64,000 bases of DNA from Gymnopus androsaceus JB14 (lineage: Eukaryota > Basidiomycota > Agaricomycetes > Agaricales > Omphalotaceae). Where the stretch lies: NCBI GenBank assembly GCA_009733575.1, contig ML769539.1:100736-164735 (forward strand), read 5' to 3'. The position numbers were made by a program, and so were the translations under genes. Shown one piece after another: positions 10,173-21,500 of the stretch (its first letter is position 1; every line of letters starts with the position of its first letter). The notes below the pieces were generated by a model, which saw only the letters and a program-made list of their open reading frames with translations, made no database searches and was not told the origin of the DNA.

Positions 10173-13100
10173 TTACTGGGAATTCGCTGATTCGACAATC
10201 AACGGCAACTTGGTATGCCCGTCGCCTCCAGCTATGACAGGGCTGGCGATGCCTGACATTTGCTAGTAGATCTCTTTGCCTGGTGGTAGTGAAAATTTGA
10301 AGTTCTCCGCGAGCATAGCGATGACGACCTCTGATATCAGTTAATGAGCAAGATATTCATGCAAGGACAAGAATGCAGGGAACGCACTCATTTCCAATTG
10401 CGAGAACTTGAACCCGCTGTATATGTATAGAAACAATTTAGCAAGAAGAACAGCGCAAGGGATAATGAGACTCTTACATGCACGAACGGGTCCCTCCGCT
10501 GAAAGTCATGCTAAATTAAAGTAGACAGTAAGAAGCGTTCTGAAGTGTTTCCTGAGTTTCGCTTACAGATGAGAATAAATTCCGGGAATCTTCGAATCCA
10601 TGATAGATTCAGGGAGTGGTGAAAGCCAGCGTTCAGGTTTCCATTCCATCGCGTCTAATTATTAGGAATTAGTTCAAGTTGGAATAAAAAAGGGTTAGTC
10701 TCACCTGGTCCCCAAAGCTCAGAAGATCTGTTTGCATTCAGAAGCTAGAAAAAATCAAAGTCAAGATACAAACTGGAGGTGGTGATGAACAGAAATGCAC
10801 AGATAACCACACTCTAGAACCCCTTGGTATGAAGACTTCCGTGACATCCTTCCCATCGACGCCACGAACTGGTCGTGAGAGGGGGACAACCGTGTCTTCG
10901 CGAGCCCTGAAGAGCGCATTGTTATCAACATTTGGTTTAATATTTTATAAGTTAGTTCAAAGAGAACATACTTTCGCATCATGGTGGCCACCGGTGCGTA
11001 TCTGTTGAAGAAGGTCAATAATAGACCCGGAGGCATGAAATACACGCACAATCGTAGGGTCTCTCTGCACACAGCGTCGAGATACGGAAGTGCCACCAGT
11101 TCGTCGTAACTCAAATTTCCGCCTTGACGTTCCTTTCGAGCTTCAATTATCTCTTGTCGCAGTTTTTCCTGGACAGCCGGGTGAAGAGCTAGAAGATGGA
11201 GAATACGAGACATGGCACTCTTCCGCGGCAAAGTCAGGATGATGGCAAAGGAATAATGATGTTGCACTTACAGAAGTAGTATCCATTGCAGCGAATGTGA
11301 AGGTTCTTTACCAACGATGTGTGAGATGCTCAGAAACGGCTGTACGAGTGAGGACTTACGACATCTAGAACGAGTTTCCTTCAGTTCCTTCCCAGTAAGG
11401 AGTAGTAGAGAAATAAATCAAACTGTAAGAGAGACTCACTTGAGCGATGATCTCTTCTTCCGGAAGTTTGTCTTGAGTGTCAGCTTTCATGTTCTCTCTC
11501 ACTACAAAAATGATTCAACGAGAATTCGGAACGCAGGAAAAAGTAGGCGTACTTACTCATAATGCTAAGAAGATCTTTCCCTTGTCCAATCTGCTTCACC
11601 ACGGACTCCTCACCTTCTTCAAGCGCGCGTTTCTTTTCTTCATAAATCTCGACAGACAGTTCGTGCATATAGTTAGCCATGTCGCGGACATCATGGAGGT
11701 TTTTCCATGGAGTGATATTCATGATGAAGGTGCGAACATTGGTTGGTAAGAGCTTGATGGCCAGCGGAAGTATGTAGAACCTTGCAAACCCCAATCTACC
11801 CAGCTTTGGTCTATAGTGATATTAGTAACGCGAGAAGAGATTCACTAAAATTGACACATACACGAGATCCTTGATCACCATACTATATTTATGCTTGGGT
11901 ACATCATCTACCATGTTGTCGAAAGAGTATCCGAAACCCGATTGACCGATGAGCTCAAGCGCGGTGCGGGCCATCCATCCAAGAAGATCAATCTGTAAAC
12001 TCCATAATTCATTCATTCATGTTGATAGGATAATTGGAATGGATCTGACCTCTTGAGGGCCACTTTGAACTCGGTGAGTTAAAGCGGATTTCAGCTAAGA
12101 TGGTGGTAGTTAAGTATCAACGAGGACTCGAAATAGAATGCCAAAACTATGATACCTGGTCAACTACGTCGTAAAAGATGGGCACTATAAAGCAGCAGAT
12201 GTTAAATTGTTTTTGATCATGTACAAGCCTTCTAATAACTCACTCATTGAGCGCATATGAGCAATAGAGAAAACTGGATTAAGCATCTTGCGCTGCTTTC
12301 GGTGATGTTCGCCGGCTGTGCTTAAGAGTCCTTTCCGAGCACGAGCGCTCCGCTCCTAATAGCACTCATGAACAGATATCTGATCAAGTTTGTAGAAAAG
12401 TGCGTACTTAAGACGAAGGGGCTGGAACAAGGATCCATCCTGATATGGTTCAAGATCATCAGTTTCCTGCCTAACATGAGAATGGGCTTCTCACTTTTAC
12501 AAGGACCTGGTGCATTGCTATGAAGAAATTGAGGCAAACTAAATCATCCATTACTGCGTTACATACCAATTGGGTCAAATGTGTATAAGCCTTTTTTCTG
12601 TCCAGAAGATGTTAAAAAAGACGGATACCCCTTCAAAACGGAGGAGCTTACACCGAAGTGTTCCTTGAGCTGGACAGCAGGCCCATCTATGACGATATCA
12701 GATCAGAAGAGTCACATACACTGCGTTGTTACTATATCGCTCAGAACGTACACTCTTCCGCCAAATGTCTGTGAAATTCCCAGCCACGCAAGTTATGTAG
12801 TTGCTTGACGTTACCTAGATTCGACCTGAGATCGTCTACAGCAATTGAAACGCTGTACAGTACATACCTGTGTTGACTTTACTATACGATCCAAAGCCAC
12901 TACGGACATATACTATACTTACCATATACGGACATCCCGCTACTCTAGTACTTACGTTTTCTTGGCACCTTATATGTTCAGTTTAGTTAGCCGACACAAC
13001 TCAGTGTTTAACCACCACTGAGTTGTGAGTACGTTCATTATTCCTACCTACTTATTTTACTGACTACTTTTAGTATACTCACTCCGCTCGTTTAGGTACT

Positions 13101-13387
13101 TATAATATCAGTGTTTAACCACCACTGAGTTTATACTCACTCCGCTCGTTTAGTCCACCGTCCTCTCGTCCCTCGACCCACTGTGCAAACAAACCTGTTA
13201 CAAATCCCTGCACTGGTGGTCCTGGAAGTTGGCCTAAAGACGAGCCAGGATGAACCTTTCTGCGGTTATAGAAGGAATTCCAAAGGACTACCGAGAGAAG
13301 AGCGACGGCGACGCCTCGCAGAACGCTGGCATAATTGAGGTCATGGATAACATTCAAATGTGGCAAATGAGAGAGGAAATCAGACAT
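10173..13387 (-). pseudogene. Cytochrome P450, decayed tandem copy
   Basis: Same exon plan as the intact copy, with MSDFLSHLPHL at 13387 and stop TAA at 10173-10175. Two lesions are visible. In the exon with SGALVLGK one G of a GGG run is missing (about 12329-12332), so the frame runs into TAA two codons later, before the C-helix motif. Near the C-terminus the conserved Trp of IYWQMSG is TAG (about 10263-10268). A 322-base LTR-like insertion sits at the exon 1 donor. The five-base exon (11360-11364), I-helix, ExxR and haem exons are otherwise kept. Long stretches identical to the intact copy show recent origin or gene conversion. A product would lack most of the catalytic domain. Confidence 0.88.
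12871..13192. mobile_element. Probable solo LTR inserted in P450 pseudogene
   Basis: 322 bases absent from the paralogous copy. It starts TGTTGACTTT and ends near GTGCAAACA, the TG...CA ends of retroviral-type LTRs, and is flanked by ACCTG on both sides (12866-12870 and 13193-13197), a 5-base target duplication. Inside, CAGTGTTTAACCACCACTGA occurs twice, each able to form a hairpin, and ACTCACTCCGCTCGTTTAG occurs twice. No protein is coded. The insertion sits beside the exon 1 donor and replaces GTATGT by GTTTGT. The terminal A before the right target copy leaves the exact end one base uncertain. Confidence 0.72.
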
Positions 13388-13908
13388 GATTGAGGTCTGG
13401 GGGCTAAGTCCAAGTGACCCGCTTATATACTCGGATAAGTAGTGAATACAGAACGGAAAGGTAGCCATTGTACAGATATTATCAAAGAGAAAATGACTGT
13501 TGGACGGATGTAATCCGTGCATTGATAAAATATTCAGTCGTAAGCTTTACTTCAGTTCGATCGATATCGGTGGCTTGGCTAGCCAGCTTGTATAATTACG
13601 AGGCGCAACGGCTGTTGAACGCTGAAGCTTGAAGCTTGAAGCTTGCAAACAGACCCTGGGAAGCTTCCCAGAAATGAGAACCCAGCGAATCTAGGAATCT
13701 ACCGAATTTACCCGATTGTGTATATGAATGGCTATAAATGGGCGTTTCTGCGAGTCTATCGCGGTAAATATCCCTGGACAGGTAAGGAACAATGGAGACA
13801 TCAGGAAGACCCGTTATTAATAATCTGCACCATGTGCCCGTTGAAAGTGATTCAGAAATCGCGTTCCAAAGGTCAAAGCGAGTCATTTCAATCTGGCAGC
13901 AGAACTTT

Positions 13909-14482
13909 TTACTGGAAACTCGCTATTTCAACAATCAACGGCAACTTGGTGTTCCCGTCGCCTCCAAAAATGACGGGGTTGGCAATGCCTGACATTTGCC
14001 AATAGATATCTTTGTCGGCTGGTAGTGACAACTTGAAGTTCTTCACGAACATAGCGAGGACAACTTCTGACCAGTTAATGAGCAAGATATTCATGCACGG
14101 ACAAGAAAGCAGCGAACGCCCTCATTTCCAATTGCGAGAACTTGAATCCACTGCACACAGAATCAATTTAGCAAAAATCAGTATAGCGCAAAGGATGACA
14201 GGCTCTTACATGCACGAGCGGCTTCCTCCACTGTAAGTCATGCTAATCAAATGTAGACAGTAAGCAGTCTGAATTATTTACCGAATTATTTACCGAATTT
14301 GGCTTACAGATAAGAATAAATTCTGGGAATCTTCGATTCCATGATTGACTCGGGGAGTGGAGAAAGCCAACGTTCAGGTTTCCATTCTATTGCGTCTAAA
14401 TAATAAGCAATAGTTTTGGTTGTAACTAAAAAGGATTGATTTCACCTGGTCCCCAAAGCTCAGAAGATCTGTTTGCGTTCAC
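13909..14482 (-). pseudogene. 5'-truncated cytochrome P450 tail (original third copy)
   Basis: Carries C-terminal P450 exons from NANRSSELWGP through the haem-loop exons to PLIVEIASFQ, stop TAA at 13909-13911. Sequence upstream of NANRSS (beyond about 14482) is unrelated to the other copies, so the first three quarters of the gene are missing. The Trp codon of IYWQMSG is intact here. It appears to be the remnant into which the right edge of the tandem duplication fell. Confidence 0.85.
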
Positions 14483-14840
14483 TCCGAACCTTAAGAGTCT
14501 TGAGTTCTTCCATAAAAGTTATATCTATTGAAGATAGTATAGACTATTAGACAAGCGTCGCCGTCCATACAGTGTTGATATAAACATTGAAAGAATGATT
14601 CCGATCTGAGCACACAAAGAATTCCTTGTACAGATTTGAACTTGGGCAGATTTGTCTGATAGATCTAAGGAAGAGGATAAAACCCGTCTCGAAAAGTTCT
14701 GGCAACACCGTATTCGCCCTCGTTTTCCGAGCAATAATTCGCACTTCTGCTTCTTGTTGCATCTGGGGGAGAATATTTTCCGTCGATGTAGAGAGTAGAG
14801 TAGACGAGGAGGCAAAAGAAGAAGAGGATGGTGACTCCAT
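14460..14840 (-). CDS. Small hypothetical protein, divergent from Nup159
   Basis: ATG at 14840 opens a frame with a Ser/Thr-rich start (MESPSSSSFASSSTLLSTST), then MQQEAEVRIIARKTRANTVL and ELFET. The frame stays open for 97 codons. With an intron ending TTCAATAG (about 14526-14533) it could continue as FMEELKTLKVRSERKQIF and stop at TGA 14460-14462. That last stretch runs into sequence from the truncated P450, so the 3' end of the gene may be chimeric. I recognise no family. Its ATG lies 80 bases from the preferred Nup159 start and would overlap the alternative start at 14828. Confidence 0.35.
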
Positions 14841-14920
14841 CCGGGAGCGATGAAACTTTGAAAGTCAAAGCGAGTGATTTGGACGGAACCGCGGTCCGCG
14901 CTTTCTTCCCTTCAACCACA

Positions 14921-17900
14921 ATGTCAGAATTGACGCGGCTGGGACGTCCAGCGCAGCCGCAAGTCGGTATCTCTCCGTCACCCAAAGAAAGGCATACTGA
15001 TGGGCTAAAAGTTTGTGCTCTTCAAGCTGCTCAGTATTTAAAAATTAACGCGTCGACCTAGTATCCTATTTTTCGCCAATTGAACAAGAAATCTCGCATC
15101 CTACTTTCGCCACAGTATCTGAGCACAGATCAAAACTACGCATATCGGAATTTGGTCGTGTCCAACAAAAAAGGATGGTTTGCAGCGATACAAAACTCTG
15201 CTGGGACTTTTGGTATTGCTCTCATTCTTTGTTTTCATATTAACACACTAATTCTTGCTCAAGGCGCGGTCTTATCACCTCTGAATGATTTGCGGAAATC
15301 AATCAAGGAAGCTAGCGGGGACAACTGCTCCTTCACACCTCAAAGAACACTTTCCTTTTCCACTTCTGAACCAAACATTTTAGCATTGGCCTGTAATGAT
15401 TCACGGCTTGTTGTTGGCTTCAAATCTGGCCAAGTTATTACCTACGATACATCCAGTGTTTTCACCTCTGGATCCAACGAAGTTGCGCCTCTTCACGTTC
15501 TTCAGTCATCTCAACAACCAATCGTGGACATTACTCCCAATCCAAATGGTGAAGACCCAAATCTATCAGGCCTTTTGGCTGTCCTTCGTGGTGACGGGAC
15601 AGTACAGTTACTCAACTCAAACCTAGAACCACAAGGAGGTTGGGCTGCTGCTGATGCGGATTCTATTCCAGTGGCTGGTGCGTTTCTTTGTATTTTGCGT
15701 TCATACTTGTAACACCTAACCTTTATCATCTAGTGGCATGGTCCCCGAAAGGCAAACAGTTTGCTATTGGTCTCCGATTCGGAGACATATTGACCTTCAC
15801 TTTGGACCAGAAATCCTCGCCGCAGAGACACATACCTCCTACTGCTCAAGGCACGCTTACCTCCCTCACATGGCTTGCTCCGGGACACACCTTCCGTACC
15901 ACATACACTGCAGCTGAACCCGTCCACCATATTGTTTACTCCGATAAACGAACTACTCCCATAGTTTGGACGCAATTGGATTATTCTTTCCAAGTCCCAG
16001 ACAGAAATCGACAGAACTCTTACCTCGCAGTGTTGCCTAGATGGGACGACGAGGCTGACGATAGGATGGTGATTCTCGTCGGTGATGTGTCTTGTACGGA
16101 CCTCGAAATCATAGGAAATATTGGAAATGAGTGGTATCAGCAATCGCAGGAGAATCCTCTATCGATTCCTCTAGACAAGGAGTCGGAGGATACCGTTCTT
16201 CTATCCTTACAAGTCGATCTTACCGACACTGACACAACTGAAGGCGGCTACCCAATTGTTTACGCCTACCTAAACGATGGAACGGTACAAGGGTGGTATG
16301 TAGATCATCCAGAACGCAAGCCTTATGCAGGCATGCTTGGTGCCACCAATACTTCGGCAAACCAAGTGGCGCCTGCTGCATTCAGTCAGCCACAAACGAA
16401 TTCCGCATTTGGCGCTTCATCTTCCTTTGGCCAGTCTTCAGCGTTTGGTTCCCAACAACCTGGCACATCTTTCGGTCAGGCTACCCCAGCACCGGCGTTT
16501 GGCCAAACTGGCTTTGGCCAACAGCCTGCACCAGCTTTCGGCTCTACTGCCCCCTCTGGTGGTGGGTTTGCAAGCTTTGCGTCCAACTCTGCAAGCCCCT
16601 TTGGCGGAGGAAGTTTCGGATCCTCGGCGAGTAGCGCTTCGCCTTTTGGTAATGCTTCTACCGTCGAAAGCGCTCCTCAGATTACTCGAGATGACTCTAT
16701 GTCTGATTCGACAACGCCCGATGCCATTGGAGGTATGGGAGGTATGTCTCTTGGAGGAGGGTCCGACGAAAGCTCCAAACCGAAATCGGCTTTTGGTGGC
16801 GGAGGTGGCATCTTTGGCTCTCCAACCCCCCTGCCATTACCTCCTGATCACCCTTCGAATCAACCAGCGCAACCGCAAACTTCTGCGTTCGGTTCTGGAG
16901 GGAGTAGTTTTATCAAACCCGCGACAGGCTTCGGTGCATTTGCTGGCAATAGTGGCAGCTTGGGTGCCTTTGGTAACACCAGCACCGGCACTAGTGCATT
17001 TAGTGGAGGTGCTTTCAGTGCCAAGCCAGCCCAGTCATCTGCTTTCGCATCTACTACTGAACAACCCAAATCTGGGCCTGCTTTTGGTCAATCGAGCTTT
17101 GGGCAGTCTTCCTTCGGCAAACCGAGTTTTGGTCAACCAGCTTTCGGCCAGTCAAGCTTTGGAACGAAACCTGCGGCTACCTCTGCAGGTGGGTTTAGTG
17201 CCTTTGCGCAGACTGGTGCGACTTCATTCGCAAGCGCAGCTCCTGCGTCCAAGCCTGACGCTGGAACAGGCGGATTTGCTAGTTTTGCCGGCAGTGGAAG
17301 TCAACCACTGAGCGCAGATGACGGGAAGAAGGAGGATAAAAATGCTTCGTCTGGAGGGTTCGCTGATTTTGCTTCCAAGGGGCCGTCGTCTTTTGGGCAG
17401 TCAGGTCCTGCGGCCGGGAGCAAGCCTGAATCAGCATTTGGTAGCCAATCGAGCACTCCATCCGGAGGCGCATTCTCCAGTTTCGCTTCCAGTGGTCCTT
17501 CTGTCTTTGGTCAACCAGCTACTACGAGTAGTGTATTTGGAGGGTCGGCATCACCCAGTGCTTTTGACCAACCAGCCTCGTCGAGTTCTGGTGCGTTCGG
17601 AGGGTTCAAGTCGGAATCACCCAGTGTTCTCGGGCAACCCGCTCCATCGAGCTCTAGAGGTGCATTCCAAAAGTCAGAATCAGCCACCAGTGTCTTTGGC
17701 CAACCTGCCTCACCGAGCCCTGGAGGCGCGTTTGGGGGACTCAAAAGGTCAGAATCGGCCAACAGCGTATTCGGATCACCTGCTTCAAGCAGTCCATTTG
17801 GAGGAGCATTCGGGGAGAACAGGGCTACGCAGCCGAGTACAACCAGCGACATTTCTGATGCCACCAAGCAGGAGCAACGCGCTGCTTCCGTTAAATCTGA

Positions 17901-20900
17901 GCCTGGTTCGCCCGATATCCCCTCCTCTCCTGAATCAGATACACCCCCATCCCCTACCCCGAAACCTTCCTCTCCACCGGTCCAAGGTTCCGCGGCCCCT
18001 CCCCGAGGTGCGTTTAGTAATCTCCAAACTTCGACATCGGCTTTCAAGCCCGCTACTGGATTTGGCGCCTTTGGAAATACCATCTCCAGCTCTTCTCCTT
18101 TCCTAAAGGCCAACACGAATAATGATCAACCTGCAGTGTCCGCGTTTGGAAACTTGAGCGATGTGAAACCAGCGCTCCCTACAACTACAACGCTATCTTC
18201 TACTGGTCCCACATTCGGATCCACTTCCCAGCTTGGATTTGGTTTCGGTCTCAAGAAGCCGGTATCTACTACCCCTTCACCTGCTGCCATCTCTGAAAGC
18301 ACCTCTTCTACATCAGGAGCTTTTAGTGCTTTCAGCGGAGGTGCGTCCTTTTTATCGGCTGGAGGTGCAGCCAAATCTTTCAGTGAACTAGAAGGTGGAG
18401 ATAAAACCCCGATTCATCTCTTAAATCTACCTCTCCGAAACCGGAAAGTCCACCGTTGAAAGCTGTCTTCCTCCCCGACGCCTCCTGTATCTGATCAACC
18501 GCCATCCAACTGTTGTGAAGAAAGAACCCGATGGAGATACATCCAGTCTCTATTCAGGAAAGCCAAACCGAAGGCAAAGGCAAGGGTAAAGCAGTCGAAG
18601 GAGTATCCAAGGATGATTCGCATGAATCTATTTCCTCGACGAGTAGTTCTTTTGTCGAAGTCGGTAAGGAGGACGACGATAATGACGAGGAGGAGGATGT
18701 CCCCGACTCGGATGGGGATTCCGAGAGTAATCCCGAGCAGCATGGTGATGAAGATGACTTCTTGTCGGAAAGCTATGGTTCCCAATCGGGTGAAGACGAC
18801 GATCAGTCGGGAGAGGATGGTGAACACCCAGAGGATGACCAATCCGCGGAGGTCGATGAAGCACCTTCGTCATCTCCCGAGCCTACAGAAATCCCTCTCC
18901 CTCCTTCCCGATCTCGTTCCAACACACCACAGCCCGAGACACCTCCAATCGACCGTATCTCTCCATCTTCTGATGATTCTGACGCTTCTCATTTGTCCAC
19001 CATCCGTGAAGAAAGCACGACACCTCCTGGCTCTCCTGCAAAACTGCAGACTCCTGTGATCGTGGCTCCAGCGCCTATCAGCATACCTTCGCAGCCTCTT
19101 GGGGCTGGAAAACATAGTAATCGACCAGCGCGCAGCTCCCCGTTAGCGATGAGTAAACCTTTAGTTGGAGATGAAGAAGAACAGCAAGACGTTAAATCGT
19201 CAGCTACTCTCAAACCTCGACCCGCCTCGCCGAAAACACCGTTTGGAGTTCTTCCTTCCAAATCTAGATCTACCTCTCCTGAAGATTCTAAACTTCCGGA
19301 GAGCAAAAGACCTAAAACGCCTCCGCTTTCGAGCTTGTTTGGCTCACCATCCACTGCTAAACCAGCTGCCGCGACGCTGTCCGGTTTCGTGACCCCATCT
19401 AAACCTCCCTTGAACCCGACAACTCCGCTGTTGAATACCCCTGCCGTGGGGCTATCTCCTCTTCCATCGTCTTCCTCTTCATCCAGCAATATCTTTGGCA
19501 AGCCCTTCTCACTTCCACCTGCCACAAGTGGGGTGGAATCGGCTCCTGTAAAGATAGGGAGCGTGTTTTCGCCGCCCCCGTCCAACTTTTTTGGCAATGC
19601 AACACCCAAGCCCGATACTCGCCTGGCAGTTCAGCCTTCACTCATTCCCTCTGGATCTCAACCTGGAACGCCTCCCGTTTTTCCACCAGGAACACCTAGA
19701 TTGGCACCGTCATCTCCCTCACCGTTCACTCCGACTCCTAGTAATAACATTGGATCATTCGGGGGCTCATCAGGACCCATGAGACCTCCTGCTACAATAC
19801 CTTCTATGGAGGAGGGTATGCAGAAGGAGTGCGCTATGTTGGTTCAATCAGTGCACAAGGAATTGAGCAGTGTAAGTCATTTTGATGCACATTTACCCAA
19901 ACTGACTGTTTTCTTTCGTAGCTCCGTGAAATGGCTGAAATGGTGGCAAAAAAGCGCGAGTTTTTGTCGAGATCAGCAGGTGGTTCTCGGCGTAAAGAAG
20001 ACTTGAGTAATCACGAGAAATGGGCTCCATGCGATAGTGCCCAGTTCGGTGTTGTGTTGAGGCAATTCGAGCAAGATATCATCGAGCTAAAGGAAGCCAC
20101 AGAGAAGCAGAAGGAGGATCTTCGCGATCTTGGGAAGAGTATGATTAAAGGTGAGCACCTACTTGATCGTTGATTAACGGAAATTCTGAGGCAGTCTCCA
20201 GCTGGTACAAGGAGGGAAGAAATTGCTCGATTCAATAAGGCTAAGAGCGACAATGAATTTTCCAAAATGCTGAAATCTCGGACGCTGGGCCCAGAGCATT
20301 TAGAAAACCAAACCCAGTTGCGAAGAGACATCCGAGTGTGTTGATTTTTCCCCCAATTTCGCGTTCAGCTTCGGTTCTCATTATTCTATAACATTCCAGG
20401 CGTCGCGCAACAAGGTAGATCAGCTAGAAGATCAGCTCCGTGCACATAAGAAACGACTTTCCGAGGTCAACTCTGGCCGGCCTACCCTAAAGTGAGTATT
20501 ATTTTTAACGTTGGTTTCTTAAGTTCCTGAACATTATGGACTATAGACCTCCGTCATTGGACACGATTAATCGCACGTATCGCAACATTGATATTGCGCT
20601 ACAACAACAGGTCGACACGGTTGAACAGCTGAATGCAAGGTTCCTCAAGCTAAATTTGAGTGCTTCTCCGCGCAATTTCCCCACTGCACGAGATCCTCGA
20701 CTCCCCGAATTTACACCTCGATCCCGCCCATCTATCATCACACCTGACGTTGCAGTGACGACGGCTGCTGCTTTGAACGCGGAACGCTCAGCACATAAAC
20801 TAAAAACGATGTTGCTGAAAGCGAGAAAAGAACCGCTTCTCAATGTAAAAGCGGCCGAAGGGGGGAGAAAGGTACCGACATCCTACAGCACGCCGAAGCC

Positions 20901-21381
20901 ATCCAGTGGTTTTGTTCCAATAAATCCTGACTCGGGATTGCAATTCAACACGCCTATCATTCAGGGTCCTCTGTTTGCTGCAGCGGCTTCGCCGGGTCCT
21001 GGGAGTTGGGATGCATTATCTTTCCCTGAGGATAACTTCCGCCCGACAATCCCAATGTCTTCAGCTGGGCGGAGAGGAGGCACACCACAGAGAAAGCATG
21101 GATCAGCTGCTCCAGTGAAGAAAAGTCCGGCTCCAGGCTCGCCAGATCCCAATCCGCCTCCCAAAGCCTCCTCGCCTGCAGCATCTTTCGACTGGGGTCC
21201 ATTGCCAACATTCAAGCAGTCACCAGGATTACCATTACCTGGATTTGACAGGGTCATGTCATCGACTCCTTCTCCATCTCAATCCAGAGGTATAGGAAAC
21301 CCTCCTGCTCAGGACAGCGCGAAAGGAAAGGGGAGAGCAGTTGAATCTCTTAGTGGTTCTTGGGTGTCAGAGGGATTCTGA
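14921..21381 (+). CDS. NUP159: FG nucleoporin Nup159/Nup214
   Basis: Start MSELTRLGRPAQPQ at 14921 (an in-frame ATG at 14828 is possible). After an intron ending at 15061 comes YPIFRQLNKKSRILLSP, the start of an N-terminal beta-propeller that continues to about 16300 (VAWSPKGKQFAIGLRFGDI). This domain docks the DEAD-box helicase Dbp5/DDX19 on the cytoplasmic face of the pore in mRNA export. From about 16380 to 18400 there is a long FG domain with dozens of FG motifs (SFGQSSFGKPSFGQPAFG style). Next comes an acidic, Ser/Pro-rich linker and a C-terminal coiled coil (about 19800-20660, including FGVVLRQFEQDIIELKEA) that would bind the Nup82 complex. Between about 18400 and 18580 the coding sense jumps frame several times, which breaks the model unless an intron or sequence errors are assumed. 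Ends SLSGSWVSEGF. Confidence 0.92.
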
Positions 21382-21500
21382 AGAATTTTTGTAGATATCT
21401 GTAGTTAGGTTAATTACCAATGGAATAGCGCTTAAAAAGAAGCGCCCAATGCCACGGCCCGTGACACGTCAGAATAAGAAGCATCGTGCTCTCTGCTTTG

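Larger units (their letters stand above)
9945..13908. repeat. Tandem duplication, unit 2
   Basis: Second copy of the 5980-9944 unit. It starts with the SGF73 tail bases (GGGATACGCGTAGTGAGCC), carries the decayed P450, and continues into the P450 tail at 13909. It is longer in its right half because of the insertion at 12871-13192. Confidence 0.9.

Noticed and set aside
16325..19609. Long open frames on other strands and frames inside NUP159 (328, 262, 206 and 201 codons)
   Set aside because: They overlap the FG and Ser/Pro-rich region, whose low-complexity codons suppress stops in other frames. Their products have no domain sense.
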